From Labyrinthula sp. Ha (lineage: Eukaryota > Sar > Bigyra > Labyrinthulida > Labyrinthulaceae), in assembly GCA_015227615.1 (NCBI GenBank), contig JAALGZ010000020.1, forward strand, positions 310,001 to 374,000: 64,000 nt of DNA, in the 5' to 3' direction. Positions 1 to 12,332 of the stretch are shown in pieces (positions within the stretch are counted from its first letter, which is position 1; each line of letters opens with the position of its first letter). The notes beneath the pieces were generated by a model, which worked only from the letters and a program-made list of their open reading frames with translations, did not search any database and was not told where the DNA came from. The position numbers were made by a program, and so were the translations under genes.

Positions 1-1414
1 TTTCAACATCCTTTCTCAAATTATAAGCAAGTTGTGCAATCGCGTTACTTAAACTAGTTTCAAGTGCTTTAAGTTTAACCAAGGCAGTGCTGTAAGGATT
101 CTTCCATAGCTGTTGGTGGTCTCGAATCATCAATACAGGATCATTATCAATATCCACTCTAGGGTTCCCAAGAAGAAACTTTGAAGAACGGAAACGTCTC
201 ACTCCATCATTAGAAATTTCTTTAAGTTTTTGGACTTGTTCCAGTCCTCGATATATAACGACCCCAGTCTGTTTGTTGCTCAATGAAAGGTGTTTTTTCT
301 CAAGAAGCGTGCGCAACTTGTTAAGTTCCTGAGTAAATTTGACCTCCCAAACAGCTCTATGTTGGAGAGAAGCATCATCATAACTTTGGCCAGAAGTTGG
401 CAACCTTCTTTTTCCTACTTTTGAAACTTGAGACATTGCACGGTCAGTCGTAGCATTCGCGTCAGAATCAAAAACTCTGGGCAAAATAGTTGAACTTGCT
501 CCCAGTTGTTCAATCAATGAGTGATTTATACTCTCTAGCTGTCGGTAAGAATAGTCAAAGGTAACTAATTCAGCCTCTTCTGCTGTCGAGACCTCATTGC
601 TGTCTGGATGAGAGATGGGAACATCGTTTCCAGGTAAAGAAAACAAAGCAAGAGCACAGAACATCCCACATACAGCGGCTTTAAGCTTCGCCTTAACTCT
701 AGGATTTTCAATTTTTTCGGAGTCCTCATCAGACTCAGATGTTGCGGGATCGAGCAGTGAAAAATCAGTGTACTCCATAAAATCCAGCTTTCTCTTATTT
801 GGGTTTGAGACTTCCGAAAGAGAATATTGAAACTTAGAGGATTGGAGTCTTTTAATAAGTTGATCTTGGTCGTGAATCTTCTTCTTCAAAGCAGCATTTT
901 CCTCTAAGAGTTTCTGGTTGTTTTTTTCTAGTTGTTCATAGTGTTTCTTTTTTCTTTCCCGACTTTGCTGCGCACTAAGTCTATTTTGAAGCAATTTTTT
1001 CTCCCTCCTTTCAATTAATATTTCTCGCTTTGTTTTCTTTTTCTTTGCGCCTAACCTCTTAGTATGAATTGGTACGAGACCTTTCTCAACCTCTTTTTCT
1101 TGAATAACTGTAACTTTTGGTTCTGATTCTGGCCTCTTATCTAATATCTGTATCACCTCAGAGAAGTCCTCTGCAGATAAAACTTTGGAAACTTGGGTGG
1201 ATTTTTCTGTTGAGGTCATGCTTTCCCCGCTTCCCTCGCTGTTTCCAAAAGAATTAACATCTGACCCTCTACGTGGTAACTCAGGTGTTAGCACCTCAAA
1301 CGGCGGCGATATTTCCACCAAGCTACACTGACTCAGCTCATCCAAATCAATTTTTTCAAATGAACTATCCGAGTGGTTATTTAGTTCAATCGTTTGTAAA
1401 GTTTCTTCTTTCAT
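1..1414 (-). CDS. bZIP transcription factor with possible membrane anchor (ATF6/bZIP28-like layout), 3' end outside window
   Basis: The minus strand is open from an ATG at 1414 to the left edge (about 471 codons, C-terminus missing); an in-frame TGA lies just upstream of the ATG. An acidic, Ser-rich N-terminus (1-115) is followed by a basic region at about 119-158 with the bZIP signature NRLSAQQSRERKK (144-156), then a leucine zipper to about 190. A short hydrophobic stretch, AAVCGMFCALALFSLP (246-261), could be a membrane segment. Beyond it are Asn-X-Ser/Thr sites and KRRLP, which fits a site-1-protease consensus (RxLx). Cytosolic bZIP, one membrane span and a lumenal tail is the layout of ATF6, CREB3 and plant bZIP28, ER-stress factors released by proteolysis. 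The bZIP is certain. The anchor is short, so membrane tethering is inference; it could be an ordinary nuclear bZIP. Confidence 0.85.
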   Translation of the reverse strand, partial: MKEETLQTIELNNHSDSSFEKIDLDELSQCSLVEISPPFEVLTPELPRRGSDVNSFGNSEGSGESMTSTEKSTQVSKVLSAEDFSEVIQILDKRPESEPKVTVIQEKEVEKGLVPIHTKRLGAKKKKTKREILIERREKKLLQNRLSAQQSRERKKKHYEQLEKNNQKLLEENAALKKKIHDQDQLIKRLQSSKFQYSLSEVSNPNKRKLDFMEYTDFSLLDPATSESDEDSEKIENPRVKAKLKAAVCGMFCALALFSLPGNDVPISHPDSNEVSTAEEAELVTFDYSYRQLESINHSLIEQLGASSTILPRVFDSDANATTDRAMSQVSKVGKRRLPTSGQSYDDASLQHRAVWEVKFTQELNKLRTLLEKKHLSLSNKQTGVVIYRGLEQVQKLKEISNDGVRRFRSSKFLLGNPRVDIDNDPVLMIRDHQQLWKNPYSTALVKLKALETSLSNAIAQLAYNLRKDVE

Positions 1415-1440
1415 TTTTGTTTCAGGAGCACACTTAACCG

Positions 1441-1690
1441 CTAGGAATTTTCTAAATCAGAAATGGCGATATAGGGCAATTCGTTTTTCACTCGTGCCAC
1501 TGCAAGAGAAGAAAGCTCTATATTTTGAGCAAAGTGAAAATACCGCGAGAAGTTCTCAAAGAGAGCGTCTGTGTATCTAAACGCCATCCTAGCTCGTTCA
1601 CAGACTCCAAAAGCTGTCGTGAAGTTCAAACAACTTGTGTTCTCTTGGTGAACGTAGATGGTCTTACTCTCAGCAAACTGAACACCCTAG
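1441..1690 (-). CDS. possible terminal exon of an unrecognised gene
   Basis: About 80 codons are open on the minus strand, ending with TAG at 1441, only 26 bp upstream of the bZIP ATG. The reading frame begins after a TAG that could be a splice acceptor (a T-rich tract ending CTCTAG near 1694) matching the local intron rule, but I could not extend it to a convincing upstream exon or start. The peptide contains FGVCERARMAFRYTDALF and resembles no family I know. A 93-codon open frame on the opposite strand (1525-1806) competes with it. It may be a real exon or chance. Confidence 0.2.
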
Positions 1691-1800
1691 AGCAAAATAT
1701 TTCCCCCCTCTTTCACCAACTGTTTTGGCTATCTAAGAATTTGGTGCATGAGATATCTAGAAACGCAAGGAAAAGGGTGAGACTGTTAGCGATACTGGGA

Positions 1801-4800
1801 ATATAAAATCGTTCCTTAGATATATCTTAAAACGATTCACTGGCGTAGGTAACTATGTGACACAACGGTTTGTATCAAGTCTAAGGTGTGTCTCCATGGT
1901 CAGCGACTGGATCTTCCTAAGCAAATTTTTTCGCAAAAAAAAATCCTAGTACTGACATAGATTTGTGCAATTCAGTGTAGAACCGGAACATTAAGTCATC
2001 AACAAATCGACTAAGAGAAGACCTCTACTGCTAATTGGAGGCTTTAATGGAGAAATGAGAAAAAAATATAGACGTGACAAAAGAAAAAATCAACTATCTG
2101 GATGAAGTACCCGTAATTTTAATCTGCTAGGTTGTTTCTTTTTAAACCGTGATCTACATCTAATGAGCAATCCGTTTTCAACTGAAACCAACGGCTCCAG
2201 CCACCATATTACGCCTTTTCCCAAGGATGAATAATTAAACAGCTCAAAAATAGGTATATTGACTACTTAAGAACCCCCATTAAATAAAAAACCTCGGAGT
2301 ACATAGTAGTATCTCTTAACGGGTGAACAATTAGTGATGTTCCAGCTATGTTTGCCTACACGCCCAACTTTCATTTAGCTATCACAGAGCACGGCCTAGA
2401 AAAGGGATACGAAGGAAAATATTGGCCTATTTAAAAATTAAAAACATCCTAGGTGATAAGAATCAAACAGAGAATTGCAAATGCTGGGCTAGATTATTCC
2501 TCAATCTCGTGCGAAAACATCGCCAGATTTGCTGGAAACCTAGATGAGCAAGCAATACCAAGAACAACATAGAAAAATTACTTCGAATAACTATCAAGAG
2601 AGAATACGTCTGCTTGAACATAAGACAAAGATATGGAGTTGCACCTACGTTCAGTGCAAGAATCAATTCTCCAACCGAGTTTGCACCACGGCTTTACAGG
2701 ACAGGAACTACTGGTTAGGTATGCTCCTTATCTTAAATCAACGAAGTCTCGACATCAACAACCACAAATAGGATACAAAATAATAAAAATTTATAATAAT
2801 TGGAATGTTGTAGATTTAAAGACAACCCGAGCCTAGAGCAACAGTAGATAGAGCTTAGAAGAGTAGGGTAAATTTTCTGAGAATATGTGATATCGGCAAA
2901 GAATTTGCGGGTATGTGACACGAACATTATGACGCGAGAAGAATCAGAGAAAACATTAGAACCAGTTAGCAAAAACTACCTTGTTGAGATTGGTACCAAT
3001 ATGTTACCTCCAATAAGCGAAGAAATTGAACAAGAATTCTAGACTCTAAGACAGGATAAAACTTGAGGTGGAAATGCTTTTCAGAAAGATATAGTCAATA
3101 ATCTCAAAAATACTTTTAAGAATTAAGTATAGGATCAAAAAAAATATTTTGAACTGGAAAGTTTGCAGAGAATAATAGAAATAAATTCTACAATAAAATT
3201 GTTGTTTTTCTGCAAGGAAAAGCTGAAAAGCAAAAACCTGGACATCATCGGCCCCTAATTGTTCTGAAAACCACCTTCAAAGCAACGAGAAATTTGATGA
3301 ATATAAGGCTTCAACCATTCCCAAAAAACTTTCTTCTTACAAACCTGAAATAAGGAAAGGTTAATTTATCATCCAAAAAATGGAGGCCATAAAAAGAATA
3401 ATGCGTGGAAGTATCCAAAAAATTTGAACCTGGGACCCATCTTTGCTGACTTCAAAATGATTCTTAGTTTTGTCATATAGATTTATTGAATCCATAATCC
3501 TAGAACACATAATTCCAAAACCCAGATGAAAAAGCTAACATGTTCATGTCAACTTACATATTCTAAGGTATTAGACACTTGGTGTTGCGCAACATATATA
3601 TATCAGCATGACCAGGTGTGCTATGCAAGTGACTCTCTTTCACCAAATATTTTTTCATTTTGCTAAATAACATAATATTAAGTTTGGAAAATAAAACAAG
3701 GAATAAGATCACTTGGAGAAGGAAATACTCAACTCTTAGCCATTGTTGCAAACGTTTCCTGCTTCTTCTAGAATTAGTCTCAAATGGTTGACTTCACTAG
3801 ACAGCTTGTAAGATTAAGATAAAAAGTCAGATTTCGAATAAAACTAAAAAAAAATAAGTATCAGAAAAGGAAAAACTCATTAAAACGATACCCAAAAGGA
3901 TAATGAACAAGGTATTGGGGGAGTTCTACTACGAGTAATGACATATATATATAGTGAGGCAGTAGAAGTTCAAATGTCATACAGTACCCAAATTTTGCGA
4001 GAGCAATAAAATCAGGTCTAGAACCAGGAAACCCACTGCCTAGTACGCTAACAACGGGATATTCAGGATTTCATATGTAAGTGCCATTTCGACAAGGCTT
4101 CATTGGACCCCCCATTGACAGTGCAATATACTAGAAATTATTAGTTCTGTATTCTGCACTAGCGAAACATCCAAAGGAGCCATTCTAAACAAAGCAAAAA
4201 AAAGAAACAAGTATACTGGGACACAAGCACGACTCTTTAGTATCTAGATGTGTGCAAAGATAAGTAAAACCAAAAATATATGCTCAAAATCTTACTGTTT
4301 ATTTGAAATATTGCCAACAAATTTGATGTGTCAATAGAAACGAGAATGTCACTAAGATAACACTCTAGAGAAATAAAGAAATAAATCAATGCCATATAAA
4401 GTAGTAGCTTCTACACCATCGAAGAAGATTATAAATTTGATGTAAATACCAAACAAAGGATCGCAAATGTAAAATAAATGTCGTACAATGAAGTAGACAT
4501 CTATCAGAAAAAGAGCGTATAGAAATGGAACGGAAACCAACGAATATACAACAACGTCTTAACAGTATATAATATAGGCCACTTTTTAATTACTGCAATG
4601 TAAGGACCAGTCCTTCTACTCGCCGGATTCTGATTCTAACAAATTTCTACTTTATCTGGTTTTTGAATTGCGATTGTTCAGTATCTGGATTTGCGAAAAC
4701 CTTTACTAGAGAATTTAAAGTTACAGTGTACTAGAATAGTAATAACGAACACATGCAAAGAGCAAAGCTCACCATACGATAGAGGTGGAAAGCAGAAACA

Positions 4801-7800
4801 GAAAAAGAAGAAGCTGTAAAGGAAGGCAAAGAAACTCGCAATAGAAAAAATATTTGCTTGATAGTAGCTTCCAGTGTAGTCACCTTATAAGACAGACCGC
4901 CAGCCCACATAGGTTAGGGTATTTATTACAATCGGCTACACCAAAGAAATCTTATTTAATATACCAACCAATAAATTAAAATCGACACCAGACACGCCAA
5001 GATAATACAAAAGACTTTCAAACCCTTTCATGAGTACTTATATTGATTTCAGCAATTCCATTGTATGCTTTGATTAGATATGCCTTTTGTCGACCGCAAA
5101 AACCTTGACATATTTACTATATTGTATAAAATAGAAGCAATCAGTTACTTCAACATCAGAAACGTGGGTTTAACTATGCAATTTTCAATGTATTGAGCAA
5201 TAGAAACATCAATCCGAAAGAGGGATAAAATTACAGTTTTCAAGCTACGTAGCGACTCTACCAACACTAGAATCAAGGGGTTTTAGCTGTAATTGAAAAA
5301 AGTAGAAGGTCGAAGTATTCTTAAGAGTTAAGAATTTGAAATACCGATCCAACACCGGAGTTAAGGTTTAAACAGAGAGCTATAATGGAAAATATTAGTT
5401 AAGTCTTTTCTGTTGAAGTAACTGTGATTATCAAGCAAGTTGACTTAGAATTGTCTTCTTGTGAAAGATGTCTAAAGTTCTTTCAATCGGTTATAGAGAT
5501 GCTCAAAATATAAATTCTTGGTTAACATATTCACTAAAATTTTATTTTTTTATTTTACTCACCCCTTCTTCATTTTAAGCGAAGCTAAAGGATGCATTGG
5601 TGAGTAGTATCACACAGGTTGGAGAATATATGTCTCTTGATTGAGCTGTGATAACTCCAATAATTTAGAGAATGGATATAATAACTATATTTGGTTGAAA
5701 TAGGGCAGCGATAAGCAACATAGAACAGCTTATTAGAATAAAAAGTTTTAATTAAAATGCAAAAAAAGTAGCAACACAAGACATGAGTTTCCATGAATAC
5801 CCGTATAACGACAGCCAAGTTTACAATTTAAGACATGTAAAGCTAATTCAAACTTGAAACCACTTGGTAGACTAATTCTATTATAAGATTGTCTAAAATT
5901 TAAATTATGAGAATGCTAACACATTTTTCATATCTAAGATGATGAATTGATGACCCCATTCATAGGACTAGAACTAAACAAGTAGTAATCCTGTGAGAGC
6001 AGTACCGCTCATTTTTCAAAGTAAAAATACTATTCAACTTGAAATATGTATCTTATAAAAGAAATATAGGTTATTTACGCCTATTATGATGCTAAATCTT
6101 GGGCTATATTTCCTTGACATTGACACAGATATATATGTATATATATACATCAAATGCCCTCTAGGAATAAGAGTGAGAAATCTCTTTGTGGAAAAACGAA
6201 GAGTTTTAATATAGCAGTCGCTAAGGCATAGATCTTCTACAACTGTAGCATACGATGATATGTAAAATCTTATTTTACTTGTATATCTCAATGGGTAACA
6301 TGTTATTTCTATGCAAAGGTAAATATATATTTGTCTCAGGCTTTGGGTTTTTCATATAACGGGAAACCAGGTAAAGTGAAAAACCTAGCGATTGTCAACT
6401 ATGGGTGCTTCTTTGTGATTCTAAGTTATTTCTTATCTAAGGCTTTGCAAGGTGTTTGGGAGAATCAATAAAGCAATTGAGATATATGAATTTAATTCTA
6501 CGTAGTAATATATCTTATTGGCCAAACAAACTAGGTATTATTTTCTTAAGGTCATATTTTTACTTCAATATTTCAACTTTTACTTAATTTTTAGTGTTCA
6601 TATTATTTACTTAATACTCTTTGGCTTAATCGAGGGGGGTATATAGTGTACGAGTATAAATAAAACCACGATAAATTGTGGTTACTATGAGTAAATGGCT
6701 TTCTACCTAACTTTTTTTCTGATATTCTTTACTTTTGTGGAATGGGAGGTCTATTTACATATGGAACCCTGGACAGATATCTTGGAATTACTCTACTTAT
6801 GTTATGCTTCAGTTGAAGTCTTCTTTTTACTAAAATATAACTATATCGGTTTACCACTATTGATGTCCATATAACTCTTTGAATCATTGACATCATCGAT
6901 ATGACAGAAAGCGGTAGGAAATATACTGATCATGTTTCCAGTATTGTGGCGCTCAGTGAAAAAAATTAATTAGTTTTTAAGATGCGTATATTCAATATTG
7001 CTCACATTCGTATTGATTTCAATAGAAATCTACACACGTTTATGGAGTCTCTAATAGTGAGTATCATTATAATGGAGTGGCCTTACCTCATCTAATCCAA
7101 GTCATGGATTGAGTTTAAATGAAATAAACAAAAATTAAGAAATAGAGAAAGAATTAGTAACATTCTATTTAATAAGAAAACCAGATATTGCCAATAGTTA
7201 ACAAGTTAATTTTCTGCTACACCTCTATCAAGGATATATTAACTTTTAAAGCCATTCTTAGCTATTAAATTAATTTTAGTTTTCTACCATGATAAAATAG
7301 TACTAACACAATAGTGTAAATAGCACTTATTCTTTCTTAACGACATAATTATAAAACTGGGATATATTTCTCAGAAAATTGAAAGCTAGCTTACTGTTGC
7401 TAGAATATTTATGTCAACATCTACTGAATACATCAATCTAAACAAGAAGCCTATTAAATTATTTGTTGGATTGATCGCGTACGGCTGCTGTAATACCGAT
7501 CAAGTTTTTCAAAAAAATTAGTTTCTTCAGTAAGATATTGCAGTAATTTACATTAAATGAACTGCAAAGTTGTCTTTCGCTCGTATTCGAAGCAAAACAA
7601 AGCGATATTTGTTTGAATTGTACCAATCATATGAATAATATTATTTGATTTTAAAATGTGAAAGCTTAATATGAATGGAAACAACCTACAAATATACATG
7701 TTATTTTCTTGATATGTTATTTCTCTTTTAATGCTAGAAAAGTTACAAACTTTGGTTGATTATAGTAAGTTGTTATCTATAGCTGAATATAAAGGTCATG

Positions 7801-10800
7801 ATGTTGTGCTATTCTATGAGAATACACTCTGTAGCTCGTAGCTTTTAAACAGGAATCTCATAAATTTGTATGACGACTAGTAAATGTCTTTTGTATTAAA
7901 CTGGTTCATAAAGTTCTTTTTATGACATGAAGCTTGAGGTCCTGAATCGACGTATTTTTTATTGCTGTTAACGCATGCTTTTACTAAAAGCATAATTCTT
8001 GTGTCATCTGAAGTATTTATTCTGACACTCACAAGATGAGAGATTCTAGATTTAAATCTTTAAATAGAATGCTAAGAGTACAGATTTATGTGGAGCGTAT
8101 GCATGTAAATGCTGCTGAAACAATTGATTATCAGATTAACATAATATGAATCGCTTAATATTCATCAAAGATTTCAAATGACTAGCTATGGCAGGAATCA
8201 AAACATAATTTAAATGTTTAAGGATAGCCTCCACCATTCATGCTCTCTAACCTGGGCAACTCGTCATTAAACTATGTTGTTTCTAATTCATATGTATATA
8301 ACATCTCTTGGTAGAGAATATTAGGCTAGATATGCGGGGGTGATACATACTAGACTATTCTAAATAATTTAGATCTTGGTTTTATGGCGTCTAGCACCCG
8401 TAATATGTTCTTGATGGGCTCCTTAACTTCCTTGAAAAAGTCTAAAAAATTATAGAAAATGATTTTTAGACGCATTCAAAATTGAGCTATCAACCTTTAT
8501 AATTTTATTTTCATCCTATTTAGATTGCTTTATTTAATAAGACATGCCTCGGCTTTCATGGATGTTGTCTTTTCGTGAGTATTAATTCCATGTTATCAGT
8601 TGTATTATAAGAAATGGAATGAAAATGAGGCACAATTTACTGTAGCACTTCTACAAATATTCCTAAATACCAACATATAAATTTCAATGTATTTATTTAA
8701 ACCAAATTCTGCTTCTTTGAATCAATCTCCCAGTTTGGATTTGTTGTATCCAATGATACATCATTTCTCATACATAAGTCACCCGTGCTAGAACATGTCA
8801 TACACAATTAAACTTAGTAGTTTCCAATTAAAATTTAGACTTTATTGTAAATATAAAAGCAAATTTAACGCTCAAATAGCTTATTTCTTTTAAACGTGAA
8901 AATGCTTTGAAACCAGCCTCGAATCGGTCAATGTATGCCCTCAATCGCTAATAAGGCCTTTTATTTCCGAGTTTTGGTAAGGGTTACCCCATTGATTCGA
9001 TACTCATAAGAGGCACGAAACTTCTACTTTCTGGAAAGATGTGCATTGCGTGAAGGTTGTAAAGAGAATAGCGTCGGTCAGCTTATTGCACCGATTTGGA
9101 AAGGAACACGTAAGTAGCAAACGATTGCTTGATATGTTATTTATATAGTCTTTAGCAAACAGAAAAGTAATTGACCTATTTGTGACAAATATCTTACAGG
9201 AATATTATACTCAATGTACCTCCTTGATATACTATAGCACTTTTTCGATATTCTGCTATTTTTATTCCATCTTCATCATATCACAAAAGGAGTAAAAAAT
9301 AGACACGACTTCATTTTTAAGGGTTTTATCTATGGGATATACTCATTTATTTTATCTATATTACTATAGATAAACTCACCAGTTAATCGAGTTTAATAGA
9401 AAGGGTTTTGGTTATTATAGGGTGCAAGACGAAGAATAAGGTGTTTAGATGATAGTGCAAGTATTTTATGCTGTCGATAGCATGAAAATAAAGCTTTCCC
9501 ATACCATCCTTCTTTCCCACAGTTTTTCTTTCTATCCTCGCTTATTTGCTTCGTCGAAATACCAAAAAAACAATACGTAACTAAAAGGTTGTTCTTTGGT
9601 AAAGATATCTATTAATAACTGTTTCAAGAAGTTTTAATTCTATTGGGCTAGATACTTGCTGTAACTGGGAGAGAATATACACACCTGTGCAAGAACTATT
9701 TCACCGCCTTCAGAGTTATAACTCTGAGGACGGAGAAAGTTTTAAGATGTTACTCTCATTTCTTCTTTTGTATGAAAACATCCCCCCTTATATGAAAGTT
9801 AATAAGTCATGTTTCATTTACTATTGATAGCACTACAGTGCTCTTGTAACATCATTTGAATTTAATTGAAGAGCCAATAACTATAACAGCTTATTTAATT
9901 CAACTAAAATCGTATACTTTGAGTTCAATTTGGGAAACCATAATTTCTGTTAATTCAGAATTAATTAATAATTAATTAATTAAACTAAAATAGAATTATT
10001 GTGAGGGAATAAATATCTATTTGAAGGGAAAGCAGATAAGTTAATTTAACCTATAAGTCAAGAGTAATTAAGTTATTCAAATAAAGAAACAAGAATAAAA
10101 GACGAAGACCTCTCTCTTTTCAAGTTAGGCAGTTGAAAGCATTATATGAAATTTAGACAACTTAAGGAACTCAATCAAATACCTTAGAGCTTGTAAATCT
10201 TCCTACTTTCAATGTTGTTTTAAGGAAATTCATCGAAAACATGTAATGTACAATTTTTGCCAAGATAACATCTGATAAACATTTTTATTGCATAGCACAG
10301 GATTCATTGTTCTAAACATCTTTGTATACATCTCAACTTACGATTCTAATATTAATGTGCTCTCTGCTTAAAACATTAAGCAGCCTCTAAACGTAGAATA
10401 AAATATAATTTCTGAAAGCTTTTAAAATCTTTGCACCTTTGTATCCTGTACTTCTGAATTGTGAATCTGTGTCTTGAGTGCATATATTATCGAAACATGA
10501 CTAGAAAACTGGTCGAGCTAATTGGCATCAAAGCTAAATTTAGTTAGCTCCCTTCATCACTAGAGATTGGCTCGATCAATGTAGAAATGAAAGCAGTAGA
10601 GTAAAGCAACACAGGTTCAAGTAGTAGCATTCTTTCTTTAAGTTGATCTTACGAGTTAAGCTATTTTAAGACTGCAGCTAATACTTTAACCCCTGAGGGG
10701 AAACACGGAGGCCCATATTACTCATTCTTCTCAACGGTCTAGCAGTCGGTTTTCAAGAGTTTTCCCCATTTCTGGAGAAATCCTGCTTACCAGAATCTAA

Positions 10801-11640
10801 AAAATTGCAGCTGGTGGCTTCCCCCGACACTTGATATTAAAATTAATGTGAAGGAAACTACGCAGCACCGCAACATTTCGTAGTTTACCGACTCAATTTT
10901 CCTGCTACCTTGGAGAGGGCAAGAAATCAATATATCAAGAACAAGCACAAGGTTATAATAAGACATAAAAAGCAGTTGATACGTCTTTCAAGAAGCCTCA
11001 ATACGCTTTCCGTTTAACCGAGAAGCACTCAGGAGATATGACTTTGAATAACTGAAAGAGGTTAAGTTCCGAGTTGGGACCATTAAGGCTTACATTTCTG
11101 GGTTGTGACTCAAGTAATGTTTAGGACTTATTCAATGAAAAGCTTGTTCCTGCTTGGGGAGTTTTGGATTCTAGAAATTATGGACAAGGTGCAAAGAACT
11201 TATTAGGAGTATCGCAGTGGCTGGAGCACTAAAAAACATTAAGTATTTGATTGCATCTGGCTCGTAAATTTAATCAAACAAATAGTGATGTCAAAACTAT
11301 AATATGACTAAACGGAGCACCTTAACAACCTGTACTAACATCTTATGTCAATACTGAGCTAAACCATATCCAAAGCCCTTGCTTTCTTCCCAGTTCTCAC
11401 AAATCATGTACCTATTTCTAAAAACTTTCTCTTAGTTAAGGCGACTCTGTTTCAACTTGTGAGTGAACTAATATTCTTATTGTCTACTATAGGTAATGAT
11501 CGTGTAAAATTTTTAATTAGGTTCAGATTCTAGACCAGAAAAGGTCCGACTTTTGCCTTTTGGCGGAGTTTTACGTTTCGTTTTGTTGGGCAACACTATT
11601 GGGCTTTTTATATATATATAGAGTTATCAGATTGAGTTAT
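1801..11640. other. gene desert with a LINE fossil at its left end
   Basis: Nearly 10 kb of AT-rich sequence with no open frame above 100 codons and no recognisable host gene. The left part (about 2.0-4.1 kb) is a decayed LINE, listed separately. From 4.2 to 11.6 kb I see only short A/T runs, small TA-repeat patches (about 6131-6150, 11612-11623) and a palindromic TTAATTAA-rich patch near 9960-9985. Because introns here can be 28 nt, a gene of very small exons could hide, but I found none by eye. Confidence 0.6.
1980..4100 (+). mobile_element. decayed LINE (non-LTR retrotransposon): endonuclease-like and reverse-transcriptase fragments
   Basis: Plus-strand pieces appear in the order expected of a LINE ORF2. 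At about 2028 the frame reads LLIGGFNGEMR, matching the endonuclease GDFN block with D changed to G. At about 2985-3110 PPISEEIEQEF, then KT and GGNAF, matches the linker before the reverse transcriptase (consensus with KxPGxDG). At about 3426-3510 NLGPIFADFKMILSFVI followed by RFIESIILEHI matches the NxRPISL..K..I..R block. At about 4012-4041 SGLEPGNPLP matches GxxQGxPLSP. Stops interrupt it many times and the frame shifts between blocks. No YxDD core, poly-A end or target-site duplication was identified, so the ends are approximate. It is old and inactive. Confidence 0.6.
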
Positions 11641-11903
11641 TATTTTCAAATGGTGCAGTATCTAGTTGAGGTAGAGGTAAAGAAAAAGTTCAAGGGAAGT
11701 TGACCGTCATTAGCCCCGAAAAAAAGCACAATAAGTATACAGCTAATTGATCATTCTGCCGAATCAAATGCGACATTGAGCTTAGGCAGATAAACAAAAT
11801 AGACTGCTGCCCACAGTATTCGGAGACAAATTCAGACAAAAGTCGCGAGCAAGAGCAATCACAAAGAAAACTTAGAAGTACCGCAAAATTAAACAAAACA
11901 ATC

Positions 11904-12308
11904 ATGTCAGAAGCAAAAATGCCTGAATACTCTGAATTAAGGGAGATTCCTATGTCAGAAATCGCAACACATAACAAAGAAGAGAATGCATGGGTTGTTT
12001 ATAAGGGGTTAGTCGTGGATTGCTCCAAGTATTTAGACGATCATCCAGGTGGAGTTAACATTGTCATGGATTTTGCAGGTACTGACTGTACTGAATCATT
12101 TGAAGATACTGGACATTCCGAAGAAGCCCTCGAGTTGACATATGATATGGTTATAGGCAAGCTTGAAGGTTATGAACCTCAGGAGGAAGAAGAGGAGACC
12201 CACGATCTAGTCCAGAAACAAGACAATACCGTATTAGTCTTAGGAGCAGCAGCAGCTGCAATAGCGGCTACAGGATATTTCGTATTAAAACGATCAAAAG
12301 TGTTGTGA
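11904..12308 (+). CDS. CYB5: tail-anchored cytochrome b5
   Basis: A single-exon gene of 134 aa. The heme-binding domain occupies roughly residues 10-90, with the axial-ligand motif HPGG (about residues 47-50) and the second His in EDTGHS (about residue 71). A Glu-rich linker (EEEEE, about 96-100) leads to a C-terminal hydrophobic helix TVLVLGAAAAAIAATGYFVL with a short basic tail, the standard tail anchor for the ER or outer mitochondrial membrane. It donates electrons to desaturases, P450s and other membrane oxidases. Length and layout are typical of microsomal b5. It converges on the MOB gene with 24 bp between stop codons. A second ATG five codons in (residue 6) is also possible as start. 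Confidence 0.95.
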   Translation: MSEAKMPEYSELREIPMSEIATHNKEENAWVVYKGLVVDCSKYLDDHPGGVNIVMDFAGTDCTESFEDTGHSEEALELTYDMVIGKLEGYEPQEEEEETHDLVQKQDNTVLVLGAAAAAIAATGYFVLKRSKVL

Positions 12309-12332
12309 ATAACATACATAAAAAGATTAACT

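Noticed and set aside
1525-1806. 93-codon plus-strand open frame
   Set aside because: No recognisable domain, no supporting neighbours, and it overlaps a competing minus-strand frame.
10690-10702. CCCCTGAGGGG palindrome as possible RNA hairpin
   Set aside because: Isolated 11-bp palindrome with no adjoining structure or gene context.
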